Notes: generated from the letters alone by a model not told the origin. A stretch of 34,096 bases of DNA from an uncultured Oscillospiraceae bacterium (GCA_944385785.1 CALWYO010000057.1:1-34096); one strand, 5' to 3'. Counted from the stretch's first letter, positions 1-8,170 are shown. A program made the numbers and translations.

Positions 1-1
1 C

Positions 2-1759
2 AACAAAACAAGAAATGAGGGAGGAGGGCTATATTTATATACAGCAGCTTTCTCAACAGTTTCCACTAGGACGAGCACTCCAGGATGGGCAGTTAGGATG
101 AAAGTTCTTAATGGCAGGATGAGCGTATCTGGTACAAGGTCTTTGCAAGTTGAAGAAATAATTCCAGATGGTACATCATACGAAATTGGTGATGATTATG
201 TTGTCCTGACTGCATCAGAAGCGGCCGGATTATCCTCCGTATTGGAGATGTTCTCTGTTGGTGACGTCGTGACTCTTACAACATCGTGTTCGGATAGCAG
301 ACTTGTAAACGCTCAGTGGGCAACCGGATGCGGTGACATACTCGTTTCAAACGGATCAGTTACAGACTCTTCTAATTGGGATTCAGCACTTTTTAATCGT
401 CATCCAAGAACTGCCGTAGGTATAAAAAGCGATGGTTCCATTGTATGCTACGTTATTGACGGACGCTCAGATTCATACTCAAACGGCGCCAGATTATCAG
501 AGATAGCTGCTGACTTATTGTCAATGGGATGTATATACGTAGTTAATTTAGACGGTGGCGGTTCTTCCACCATGGCAGTAAAACTACCTGGAAGTAATAC
601 ATGTTCCATTGTAAATAGTCCCTCTGACGGTTATGCCAGATCCTGTGGTACATATATGTTGCTTGTAACGGATATTGTTTCTAATGGGGTAGCACAGAAT
701 TTATTTTTAGAAAATGACGGTATTTTTGTCCTGGCAGGATCTTCTGTAGAGCTTAAATACCTTGCCTCTGATGCCGCTTCAAACGCTGTGGCTGTGCCTG
801 GAGATATAACTGCTATATCAGTCAGCGGATTAGGAACAATTTCTGGCTCAGTCTATACAGCGGGAGTTGCTGCTGGAGACGACAGAATATCTCTATCATC
901 ATATACAGGCGCTTCCGGTTATGGGACATTACATATTATAACAAATGCTGATTCAATGTCCGTCTTCGATGCCGAAACCGGCAAAGCCCCGCTTCTTACT
1001 AACATTGACTCAGGAAAAACTGTCGATATCGATATAGAGCTGTCCAAGCTCTCAAGGACTGTCTACTTCAATGAGAGCGTTGTCACATATGAAGTTGTTG
1101 GAGATATTGGTTCAATAACACCTGACGGAGTCTTTACTGCAAACGGTGTACCTGGCGCATCTGGAAGCATCCGTATAACTGCCGGCGGTATTACTAAAGA
1201 ACTTGAGGTCACTTTTGAACGCCGGTTTGTAGACATAGACGGACACTGGGCAAAAGAATACATTGAAACGCTTTTTGAGCATGGAATAGTAGAGGGAACT
1301 GGAGACTTACATTATGAACCAAATACAAATATTTCGCGCGGTGATTTTATATTAATGCTCTGGAGAACTATGGGTAAGCCTGAGCCATCAGCACTTACAA
1401 CTTTTGTAGATGTACCTTCTGAAAGCTATTATGCTGATGCAATCGCCTGGGCGCAAGAGATAGGTATTGCACAGGGGGTTGGTGATGGTTACTTCCATCC
1501 AAAGGATTCACTTGTGCGGGAACAGGCATTTACTCTAATACATAGGCTGCTTACTTATACGGGAGTTGAACTGCCCTTAGCCGATATTTCAGTTCTTTCA
1601 TCATTTAATGATACTGCTGAATTATCTTCTTATGCTATTGAACCAGTTGCTTCATTGATTTCTTATGGCCTTATAGAGGGATCAGGCGGATATATTTATC
1701 CAAAGTCTGAAATGACTCGTGCCGAAATGGCCAAGATCTTGGCATTGTCAATGTATTAA
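2..1759 (+). CDS. Phosphodiester glycosidase (NAGPA-type) with three C-terminal SLH domains, 5' truncated
   Basis: Partial gene: the frame is open to the left edge, and the residues before the first ATG (position 98) already belong to the domain (GGGLYLYTAAFST), so the real start lies outside the window. Counting from that ATG, the phosphodiester glycosidase domain (NAGPA family, related to the uncovering enzyme) runs to about residue 195 and holds the hallmark NLDGGGSSTM at 150-159. Residues 200-375 look like Ig-like beta repeats. Three S-layer homology repeats follow: FVDIDGHWAKEYI (about 378), FVDVPSESYYADAI (about 434) and a weaker one at about 503. SLH domains bind secondary cell-wall polymer, so I infer a cell-surface enzyme acting on glycan or wall phosphodiesters. 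The substrate is unknown. A terminator follows directly. Confidence 0.85.
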   Translation, partial: NKTRNEGGGLYLYTAAFSTVSTRTSTPGWAVRMKVLNGRMSVSGTRSLQVEEIIPDGTSYEIGDDYVVLTASEAAGLSSVLEMFSVGDVVTLTTSCSDSRLVNAQWATGCGDILVSNGSVTDSSNWDSALFNRHPRTAVGIKSDGSIVCYVIDGRSDSYSNGARLSEIAADLLSMGCIYVVNLDGGGSSTMAVKLPGSNTCSIVNSPSDGYARSCGTYMLLVTDIVSNGVAQNLFLENDGIFVLAGSSVELKYLASDAASNAVAVPGDITAISVSGLGTISGSVYTAGVAAGDDRISLSSYTGASGYGTLHIITNADSMSVFDAETGKAPLLTNIDSGKTVDIDIELSKLSRTVYFNESVVTYEVVGDIGSITPDGVFTANGVPGASGSIRITAGGITKELEVTFERRFVDIDGHWAKEYIETLFEHGIVEGTGDLHYEPNTNISRGDFILMLWRTMGKPEPSALTTFVDVPSESYYADAIAWAQEIGIAQGVGDGYFHPKDSLVREQAFTLIHRLLTYTGVELPLADISVLSSFNDTAELSSYAIEPVASLISYGLIEGSGGYIYPKSEMTRAEMAKILALSMY

Positions 1760-1770
1760 ACACAACACTA

Positions 1771-1802
1771 AAATTGGCATGGCTAATAAGCCATGCCAAT
1801 TT
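1771..1802. terminator. Bidirectional terminator between the SLH protein and tspO-like gene
   Basis: A perfect 14-bp inverted repeat (AAATTGGCATGGCT and its complement) around a 4-nt loop lies between two convergent genes. A short T-run follows on the plus strand. Confidence 0.85.
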
Positions 1803-1819
1803 TATATGTTATTCCGTAC

Positions 1820-2293
1820 TTAGTTTAATAAACAGACTCCAATGTTCAAATATAGTGCAAATAAGGACCACAATATATACGGTATTAGAAGGGCGGAAGC
1901 CCTAGTATCAATCACTTTAAACTCTTTATAAGTCTTTATAATCAGTACTATCATAAAAACTAAGCACACCGCCGCAGCTATATATGTTTCAATTTTAAAA
2001 AATATTATTGGCCATAGAAAATTAAGCAATAGTTGAGCAGAAAATGCTCTGGTTTTTTCCCGTTTTTCATTTTCCTGAGCATCTGAAATACGGATCAGCC
2101 ATAGAGATATGCCCATTAAGGCATATAAGATTGTCCAAACTATTGGAAATATAACTGCAGGGGGGGAGAGAGGTGGTTTTGATATTGTATTATATCTGAT
2201 ACTAGAATTAATAATTATTCCAACAAAAGCTCCGCCTATGAGTGGTATGGCCAAACTTGAAATCAGCTTTTTATATTTTAATGACTTAATCAT
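1820..2293 (-). CDS. TspO/MBR family tryptophan-rich sensory protein
   Basis: A 157-residue integral membrane protein with five predicted helices, the TspO/MBR fold. Family-type segments are KPPLSPPAVIFPIVWTILY (about 39-57), the QLLLNFLWPIIFF helix (about 87-99) and IPYILWSLFALYLN near the C-terminus. TspO proteins bind porphyrins and related ligands and are tied to stress or tetrapyrrole handling; the ligand here cannot be read from sequence. The ATG is preceded by GGGAGG (2302-2307). A short inverted repeat (AATATAC/GTATATT, 2308-2328) abuts the ribosome binding site. The gene is monocistronic between two terminators and convergent with its left neighbour. Confidence 0.85.
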   Translation of the reverse strand: MIKSLKYKKLISSLAIPLIGGAFVGIIINSSIRYNTISKPPLSPPAVIFPIVWTILYALMGISLWLIRISDAQENEKREKTRAFSAQLLLNFLWPIIFFKIETYIAAAVCLVFMIVLIIKTYKEFKVIDTRASALLIPYILWSLFALYLNIGVCLLN

Positions 2294-2347
2294 TTTTCGG
2301 ACCTCCCAATATACATTAAAAGTATATTCGGTGAATCCAAAAAAATA

Positions 2348-2384
2348 CGAGAGACTCTTTAGAAATATAAAAAAGAATCTCTCG
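2348..2384 (-). terminator. Rho-independent terminator of the phosphofructokinase gene
   Basis: A 13-bp stem (CGAGAGATTCTTT on minus, one mismatch) is followed on the minus strand by a T-rich run at 2339-2346. It lies just downstream of the phosphofructokinase stop codon and upstream of the tspO-like gene. Confidence 0.85.
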
Positions 2385-2402
2385 ATTATATGTAAATAAA
2401 AA

Positions 2403-3644
2403 TTAAATTCTAATTTTTTTTAATCTTGCAAAACGCGGTAAGCCGTCTTCAAATACTCTTTCAGGTTCGCCAAGTATAAGAGGGGCAGCATATTCAATAA
2501 ATTCATCTGTCACGTCATTGCCGCTTGGAGATATCCATTCTAATGGAACCTTTTTTTCAAAGTTTGCAACATCTTTTAAAGGGACAAGAATGGGTTTACA
2601 CTCATATCTTCCGCTTATCGACTTGCGCTCAAATCCGACCATTTTACCAGATTCTCCTGACAGTGCAGCCTCAACAGCATATTCCCCAGCAAGACAGGAC
2701 TCAGCAATGTCAGTCTTAGAAGCAATATGCGCCCCACATCGCTGTAAAAGTGAAAATTCTATACCTCTAACTTTTACTCCTATTTCTTCTTTTACAATTT
2801 GCGCCAGTTTTGGCGCCAGTCCTCCCATAAAAACATGGCCAAAACTATCTTTTACGTCTGTAATCCCACTGGATACAAGCGACCCATCTTCATAATGTAT
2901 CCCCTCAGAAACTGCAACAAAACAGTTACCATTTCTTTCGGAAATTGTTCTTTTAATGTCTTCAATAAACTGAGTCATATTGAAATTTACTTCCGGAAGA
3001 TAGATAAGGCTCGGCCCGCATCCAATCATTCTGGCAAGAGACGAAGATGCAGTAAGCCATCCTGCATTTCGCCCCATGATTTCGGCAATCGTAACAACAT
3101 CCGTTCCATATACTTGTACATCATTGTAAACCTCAGCAATGCTAGTAGATATATATTTTGCAGCACTGCCAAAGCCAGGACAATGATCAGTTCCATTAAG
3201 ATCATTGTCAATGGATTTAGGTACTCCTATAACACGGCACTCGTAACCGACCTGATTTAGATACCGGCTGATCTTTTCACATGTATCCATGGAATCATTT
3301 CCACCGTTGTAAAAGAAATACCTTATGTTGTGGCGTTTTAAAACGCAAAGTATATTTTCATAATCAGTGTCGTTACTTTCAGGATCAGCCATCTTATATC
3401 GGCACGATCCTAAAACAGAAGACGGGGTATTAAGCAGAAGTTCTAGTTCATATCTGTCCTCAAGACTTAGGTCATACAGTTCATCATTAATTACACCAAC
3501 TATACCGTAGGCAGCTCCGTAAATACCAGTAATCTCAGGCACAGACATCGCCTTTTTAATAATACCATATACACTGGAATTAATCACTGCCGTAGGGCCT
3601 CCAGACTGAGCGATAACACATGCACCAATAAGCTTTCTGCTCAA
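2403..3644 (-). CDS. pfp: 6-phosphofructokinase, pyrophosphate-dependent type
   Basis: Phosphorylates fructose 6-phosphate to fructose 1,6-bisphosphate in glycolysis. PfkA-fold motifs are GGPTAVINSS near the N-terminus, GGNDS at 114-118, PKSIDND at 142-148 and MGRNAGW at 190-196. In ATP-dependent enzymes the second motif is GGDGS and the third starts PGT. An Asp after GGN and a Lys after Pro are the pattern of PPi-dependent enzymes, so I call the phosphoryl donor as pyrophosphate; this is inference from the family. The length of 413 aa fits the long PPi type. The start is TTG, supported by AGGGGG 8 nt upstream. It is divergent from the aldolase gene, with 188 bp between them. Confidence 0.88.
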   Translation of the reverse strand: MSRKLIGACVIAQSGGPTAVINSSVYGIIKKAMSVPEITGIYGAAYGIVGVINDELYDLSLEDRYELELLLNTPSSVLGSCRYKMADPESNDTDYENILCVLKRHNIRYFFYNGGNDSMDTCEKISRYLNQVGYECRVIGVPKSIDNDLNGTDHCPGFGSAAKYISTSIAEVYNDVQVYGTDVVTIAEIMGRNAGWLTASSSLARMIGCGPSLIYLPEVNFNMTQFIEDIKRTISERNGNCFVAVSEGIHYEDGSLVSSGITDVKDSFGHVFMGGLAPKLAQIVKEEIGVKVRGIEFSLLQRCGAHIASKTDIAESCLAGEYAVEAALSGESGKMVGFERKSISGRYECKPILVPLKDVANFEKKVPLEWISPSGNDVTDEFIEYAAPLILGEPERVFEDGLPRFARLKKIRI

Positions 3645-3755
3645 AATATCTGCCCCCTTATTACATGCTTCAGCAAAATTTTATCCGTTACGATCATACC
3701 ATAAATGTTATAATAATAAAAGATTGAAATCGAGTAATTTTATCAAAAATTTCTC

Positions 3756-3783
3756 TTGAATTAGGGGTAAAATATGTTAGAAT
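3756..3783 (+). promoter_or_regulatory. Sigma-A type promoter of the aldolase gene
   Basis: TTGAAT at 3756-3761, a 16-bp spacer and TAGAAT at 3778-3783, about 50 bp upstream of the aldolase ATG. Confidence 0.6.
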
Positions 3784-3832
3784 ATTAACAATATCTTGTG
3801 TATGAACAAACACTTATGAAGGAGCTGTTATT

Positions 3833-4771
3833 ATGCCACTAGTAACTACTACTGAAATGTTCAAAAAAGCTTATGAGGGAGGATATGCCGTCGGAGCTTT
3901 TAACGTAAATAATATGGAAATCGTGCAGGGTATTACGGAAGCCGCAAAAGAGACTCATGCTCCGCTTATACTGCAGGTATCAAAAGGCGCACGTGCGTAC
4001 GCGAACCATACATATCTTGTCAAACTAGTTGAAGCAGCTACCATTGAATGTCCAGACATTCCTATTGTTTTGCATCTAGATCATGGTCCAGATTTTGAAA
4101 CGTGCAAATCATGTATTGACGGTGGATTCACTTCTGTTATGATCGATGCATCTTCAAAGCCGCTTGAGGAGAATATTGAGATAACCAAAAAAGTTGTTGA
4201 GTATGCACATGATCACGGCGTAGTTGTCGAAGCTGAACTTGGAACTCTTGCTGGAATTGAAGATGAGGTACAGGTTTCGGCCGAAGACTCAGCATATACT
4301 CGTCCGGAGGAAGTCGAAGAATTTGTAACTAAAACCGGCTGTGACTCTCTGGCAATTGCTATTGGTACAAGTCATGGCGCTTATAAATTTAAGCCTGGCA
4401 CAAAACCTCAGCTTCGATTTGATGTACTTGAAGAAGTTTCTAAGCGCCTTCCTGGATTCCCGATTGTCCTTCACGGCGCATCTTCTGTCCCTCAGGAGTT
4501 TGTTACAATGATAAATGAAAATGGTGGCAATATGCCCGGGGCTATCGGCGTTCCAGAAGATCAGCTACGCCAGGCAGCACGCATGGCCGTCTGCAAAATC
4601 AACATTGACTCCGATCTGCGTCTTGCTATGACCGGAAGTATTCGCAAATACTTTGCTGAGCATCCTGCTGACTTTGACCCGCGCCAGTACCTTGCTCCTG
4701 CAAGAGATGCTATTAAGGCAATGGTTAAGCACAAGATAGTTGATGTTCTTGGCTGCGACGGAAAGGCTTGA
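3833..4771 (+). CDS. fba: Class II fructose-bisphosphate aldolase
   Basis: Cleaves fructose 1,6-bisphosphate to dihydroxyacetone phosphate and glyceraldehyde 3-phosphate with a metal-bound enediolate mechanism. The whole 312-residue chain matches the class II family. Visible active-site elements are HLDHG at 81-85 (catalytic Asp83, zinc ligand His84), VEAELGTLAG with Glu135, the GTSHGAYKF loop with His181, VLHGASS with zinc ligand His214, and NIDSDLR for phosphate binding. The ATG is preceded by AAGGAG at proper spacing. It is a single-gene unit with its own promoter and terminator. The divergent neighbour makes its substrate, so two consecutive glycolytic steps share one control region. Confidence 0.97.
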   Translation: MPLVTTTEMFKKAYEGGYAVGAFNVNNMEIVQGITEAAKETHAPLILQVSKGARAYANHTYLVKLVEAATIECPDIPIVLHLDHGPDFETCKSCIDGGFTSVMIDASSKPLEENIEITKKVVEYAHDHGVVVEAELGTLAGIEDEVQVSAEDSAYTRPEEVEEFVTKTGCDSLAIAIGTSHGAYKFKPGTKPQLRFDVLEEVSKRLPGFPIVLHGASSVPQEFVTMINENGGNMPGAIGVPEDQLRQAARMAVCKINIDSDLRLAMTGSIRKYFAEHPADFDPRQYLAPARDAIKAMVKHKIVDVLGCDGKA

Positions 4772-4797
4772 ACTTTTAATTAATATAGTTTAAAATT

Positions 4798-4833
4798 GTA
4801 GACGATCGTTTTTTCTACGATCGTCTACTTTTT
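4798..4833 (+). terminator. Rho-independent terminator of fba
   Basis: A perfect 12-bp stem (GTAGACGATCGT) with a 7-nt loop is followed by TTTTTAT, directly after the aldolase gene. Confidence 0.92.
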
Positions 4834-4869
4834 ATCTTAATTTAACAAAGGAAAGAGGGGAGATATCTC

Positions 4870-6747
4870 TTGAAATTTATGAAACATAAAGATGCTGGTG
4901 AAAACAATACAATAGACAATCTTCCCTCAACTGATAATAACCTGGCAGTTAAAGACAACTCAATAGAAGCGGATGGTAGTCTCGAAAATAAAGAACTTGA
5001 GAATACTTCTAATGCACAGAATGAGGAAGGACAGGAGAGCCATAAAGAGCATGGTTCTGCTAAAAGTAATATTATTTTTAAGATATTTAAAACAATTCCT
5101 CGGCAAATTAAGTACCTTTGTTTGAGAATACTTATTACGGCAGTACTTTTTATTATATCATGTATCTTTTCACTAAATTCTAATGTAAAACTTGTTCTGC
5201 ACATTGTTGCGTTTTTTGTGTCAATAGTTGATGTTTTAATTCTATGTTTCCTTGATTTATTACATAGGCAGTTTTTGTCGTATAATATTATTTTCTCAGC
5301 CTTAGAAATTGCAACATTTGCCACTGGGCATCAAATTGAAGCATGTATCGTGGCATATATTTATTCTGCTTTTAGCAATCTATTCAGCTTAATTAGCAAT
5401 AATAGATTTAGAAATACTTGTAACATTCTCGAAGTAGAATCAATGGCTGCCTTAAAACTACATCATGGCTATGAAAAATCAGCTAGAGTTAAAAATGTAA
5501 TTGGCGAACTAAAAAGCGGGGGATTTTCTGATCTAAGAGTCTTTTCCCATAAGTATTCTATCTATTCTATTGTAATAATTCTTATTGCTATTTTCGTTTC
5601 AGTAATCATTCCGCTACTTGACAAAATGCAGTTTCAAAAATGGATTTACAGAGGTGCGATAATTGCTTCATTTGCCGCTGTGATACAAGTATCCGAAATT
5701 ATTATTGATAATTACGCAGAGAGCTGTAAAAATATCTTTATTAACAAGATATATTTTAGCTCGGTAGAAGATTTACGCTCGGCCTCTATGTTGTCGTCTA
5801 TTGTTTTCAATAAAACCGGAACTCTAACTATTGGCAATTTTGAAGTTGAGAATGCTGTATCAGATAAATTAACTGAAGAACAGCTTCTTTTCCTGGCGTG
5901 CTACGCAGATGCTTATTCGCAGCATCCGCTATCTAAAGCTCTAAGAAAAAAACTTGGAAGAGAAATTAATACTTCAATAATAACAGATCATGCAGAGGAA
6001 GAGGGGCAGGGAAGTTATGTAGAGATAAATAATACATATATTGTTTCTATTGGAAACGCAGAATTCATGGAAAAACACAATGTCCGCGGTTCTTTTACTG
6101 CAACTCCAAACACTTCCGCTTTTATTGCCGTAGGGAACACTTGCGTAGGATATATAACTTTTTCTGACCGGCCGAAGAATGAGGCGGCAGACGCAATTTT
6201 GCAACTTAAGCAACTTGACGTCGCCAATATTGCCATTATGACTGGGGATAATACGCTTGCGGCTACAAATCTGGGAAGGACATTGGGCATATCAGAAATT
6301 TATGCGGATTATCAACCTATTGATAAGATACAACGCATGCAATATATAATAAGCACGCTTGAGAAAGACGATTGTATATCATATGTCGGCAATGGTAAAA
6401 ACGATAGTGAGCTTTTAAATATGGTAAATTTAGGTATTGTCCTTGATGCTGATGATCTCTCAGATATATCATTGCCAGAAGTAATTATCGGAGCAAACGA
6501 TTTACGCAATGTTTCATTCTTCTTCAAGGCAGCAAAAAGACTTCATCGCTCGTTAAGATTAAAAATGATAATTACCATCGGTATGAATCTTCTATTCTCT
6601 GTGCTGGCTATACTGGGTCTGATGTTTCTTTTACCAGCTTTATTTGTAAGTTTTATACTTCAACTTTTTTATATAGAAAGACCTTCAAATCTATTATCAT
6701 CAATAAAATCTGTTTTCCTTGATGATAAAAATAATGTCCAAGAATAG
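4870..6747 (+). CDS. P-type-ATPase-like membrane protein with degenerate catalytic sites
   Basis: Layout of a P1B (heavy-metal) P-type ATPase: membrane helices at about 85-130, 138-178, 230-250 and 260-280, a cytoplasmic P/N region at about 305-545, and two C-terminal helices at 565-601. Family marks remain: KTGTLT at 315-320, QHPLSKAL (P1B His-Pro) at 351-358 and MTGDN at 457-461. Key residues are gone. The phosphorylated Asp of DKTGT is Asn314 (codon AAT, 5809-5811). GDGxND has become GNGKND at 507-512. No TGE actuator motif is present, and the loop that should hold that domain is only about 50 residues. The CPC helix has neither Cys nor Pro. The first 60 residues are acidic and low in complexity. 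I infer a non-pumping pseudo-ATPase. TTG is the chosen start (AGGGGAG 7 nt upstream); an ATG three codons later is possible. Confidence 0.8.
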   Translation: MKFMKHKDAGENNTIDNLPSTDNNLAVKDNSIEADGSLENKELENTSNAQNEEGQESHKEHGSAKSNIIFKIFKTIPRQIKYLCLRILITAVLFIISCIFSLNSNVKLVLHIVAFFVSIVDVLILCFLDLLHRQFLSYNIIFSALEIATFATGHQIEACIVAYIYSAFSNLFSLISNNRFRNTCNILEVESMAALKLHHGYEKSARVKNVIGELKSGGFSDLRVFSHKYSIYSIVIILIAIFVSVIIPLLDKMQFQKWIYRGAIIASFAAVIQVSEIIIDNYAESCKNIFINKIYFSSVEDLRSASMLSSIVFNKTGTLTIGNFEVENAVSDKLTEEQLLFLACYADAYSQHPLSKALRKKLGREINTSIITDHAEEEGQGSYVEINNTYIVSIGNAEFMEKHNVRGSFTATPNTSAFIAVGNTCVGYITFSDRPKNEAADAILQLKQLDVANIAIMTGDNTLAATNLGRTLGISEIYADYQPIDKIQRMQYIISTLEKDDCISYVGNGKNDSELLNMVNLGIVLDADDLSDISLPEVIIGANDLRNVSFFFKAAKRLHRSLRLKMIITIGMNLLFSVLAILGLMFLLPALFVSFILQLFYIERPSNLLSSIKSVFLDDKNNVQE

Positions 6748-6784
6748 CACAATGACTTTGTCGCTATTCTTGGACTACTCTTTT
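6736..6784. terminator. Bidirectional terminator between the ATPase-like and XerC-like genes
   Basis: A perfect 13-bp inverted repeat (GTCCAAGAATAGC) has an inner ACAA/TTGT extension, followed by CTCTTTTA on plus. Its left arm overlaps the stop codon of the ATPase-like gene. Confidence 0.82.
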
Positions 6785-6791
6785 AATACAG

Positions 6792-7826
6792 CTAATTCTC
6801 GTCTATTTTATCAGAGTCGCTCTTATGCTCATTGCTTCTTTTAAAATCTGAGAGGGGAGAGAGGGCAGCTGCTTCGCGCAGACTCTCATTTTCGACATGG
6901 GTATATATCTCTGTTGTATTTAAATGTTCATGCCCTAAAAGCTCCTGCAAAGTCCTAACATCAACACCATTATGTAACATCAATGTCGCAGCCGTATGCC
7001 TTAATTTATGTGAAGAATATTTTGAGCTGTCAAGTCCTGCGGCAGTAAGATACTTTTTAACAAGAGCGTGTATACTGGAAGTACTTATCCTGGTACGTCT
7101 TGAAGATAGAAAAAAAGCTGCTGTATCCGCAGTTTGAATTTCTTTTCGAATGTTTAAATAATCATTAATAGCAGTAATACAAGCATCGTTGAGATAAACA
7201 ACGCGCACCTTATTTCCTTTTCCGAGAACACGTAAATGATCTGAATGTACATCTGACATATTCAGCCCAGCCATCTCGGAGATACGCAGGCCACAATTAA
7301 GAAAAATTGTAAGAATACAATAATCGCGCTCTCTATTTCTTCCATCAACACTATTTAAAAGTCGCTCCGACTCCTCAATGTTTAAATACCTCGGAAGAGT
7401 TTTCATAATTTTGGGAGAATCCAATTCATCCACCGGATTTACATTAATTAATTTTGCCTTTTGATATAAATATTTGTAGAAAGATCTTATAGTAGATATT
7501 TTCCTTGCTCTGGAAGCAGCGTTCAATCCATGCTCCGTAACTTTACTATTATGATTTTTCTCTCGATCCCGCGCCAAATAAGCAAGGAACCCATATACGT
7601 CCGACAGAGTAACAGATGATATGAAGCCCAAATCTATGTCGGAAATTGATATATCATCAAATGACGAATCTGGAGGAACAATTCCTCTGGCAATCTTCAA
7701 ATATCTAAAAAAAGTCCTCATATCGAGATAATATTCATCTACGGTCTTTTTTGAATGTCCCTTGATAGTTTCATGATAGACAAGAAAATCTCGAATAATT
7801 TTAGGTGTATCAGTCTGGTAATCCAT
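6792..7826 (-). CDS. Tyrosine recombinase, XerC-like
   Basis: Site-specific recombinase of the lambda-integrase family with a SAM-like N-terminal core-binding domain (about 8-125) and a C-terminal catalytic domain. The catalytic set is complete: Arg181 in GLRISE, Lys in the GKGNK beta-hairpin (203/206), His273 and Arg276 in HKLRH, His299 in GHEHL and Tyr308 in TTEIYTH. At 344 residues it is longer than a usual XerC (about 300). The extra length is an N-domain insertion around 45-75 and a hydrophilic tail. Housekeeping genes lie nearby and no phage genes are seen, so a Xer-type chromosomal role is more likely than a phage integrase. ATG preceded by AAGGTGA. A second recombinase lies at 30254-31150. 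Confidence 0.85.
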   Translation of the reverse strand: MDYQTDTPKIIRDFLVYHETIKGHSKKTVDEYYLDMRTFFRYLKIARGIVPPDSSFDDISISDIDLGFISSVTLSDVYGFLAYLARDREKNHNSKVTEHGLNAASRARKISTIRSFYKYLYQKAKLINVNPVDELDSPKIMKTLPRYLNIEESERLLNSVDGRNRERDYCILTIFLNCGLRISEMAGLNMSDVHSDHLRVLGKGNKVRVVYLNDACITAINDYLNIRKEIQTADTAAFFLSSRRTRISTSSIHALVKKYLTAAGLDSSKYSSHKLRHTAATLMLHNGVDVRTLQELLGHEHLNTTEIYTHVENESLREAAALSPLSDFKRSNEHKSDSDKIDEN

Positions 7827-7863
7827 ATGTCTTCACCTTGATTAGTTTTAGATATTATTAGGA

Positions 7864-7892
7864 ATTATACCACGATGTTTAAAAATAAGCAA
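7864..7892 (-). promoter_or_regulatory. Sigma-A promoter of the XerC-like gene
   Basis: On minus: TTGCTT (7887-7892), a 17-bp spacer and TATAAT (7864-7869), about 40 bp before the ATG. Confidence 0.7.
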
Positions 7893-7951
7893 ATCAGGCA
7901 AATGAGGATATTATTTTTATTTTCTGGGGGAGGCGCGGGAAGTGTCCCGTT

Positions 7952-7982
7952 AATTGAGCAAAACGGCTTATTTTGTTCATTT
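7952..7982. repeat. Inverted repeat 1 of the half-site AATTGRRCAAAA
   Basis: AATTGAGCAAAA (7952-7963), 7-nt centre, then TTTTGTTCATTT (7971-7982): imperfect 12-bp arms (two differences). The half-sites are the same as in the perfect repeat 37 bp further on. Confidence 0.6.
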
Positions 7983-8006
7983 CTCGCGGTATGGCGAGAT
8001 ATTTTT
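7982..8006 (+). terminator. Terminator-like hairpin in the leader region
   Basis: TCTCGC, 6-nt loop, GCGAGA, then TATTTTTTG on the plus strand. The stem is short. It sits between the two inverted repeats and could be an attenuator for the downstream glycosyltransferase gene. Confidence 0.35.
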
Positions 8007-8018
8007 TGTTGCAGTGAG

Positions 8019-8048
8019 AATTGAACAAAATAAAAATTTTGTTCAATT
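8019..8048. repeat. Inverted repeat 2, perfect 13-bp arms
   Basis: AATTGAACAAAAT (8019-8031), AAAA, then the exact complement (8036-8048). It can also be read as 12-bp arms around a 6-bp centre, a layout like tyrosine-recombinase core sites. No U-tract follows, so it is not a terminator. Confidence 0.75.
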
Positions 8049-8170
8049 ATTGATGCGTGTCAAAAACTATCAATTTTTATAATTCAAAATCTTTTTAATT
8101 TTTATTTAAACTTCAGTTAAGCATTAGTTAAAAAACAATTTTACCTCTTTATTTTTTAAATTAGCTGCGC

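Noticed and set aside
4842..5324. 160-codon frame on minus at the start of the ATPase-like gene
   Set aside because: Antisense to a gene with a good start site; no motif and no ribosome site.
6792..7826. Integrase of a prophage or integrative element
   Set aside because: No phage or conjugation genes, no tRNA and no direct-repeat attachment sites nearby; neighbours are housekeeping genes.
8019..8048. Chromosome dimer-resolution site dif
   Set aside because: The arms are fully symmetric and do not resemble the known Bacillota dif sequence; XerC and XerD arms of dif differ from each other. Kept only as a possible recombinase-type site.
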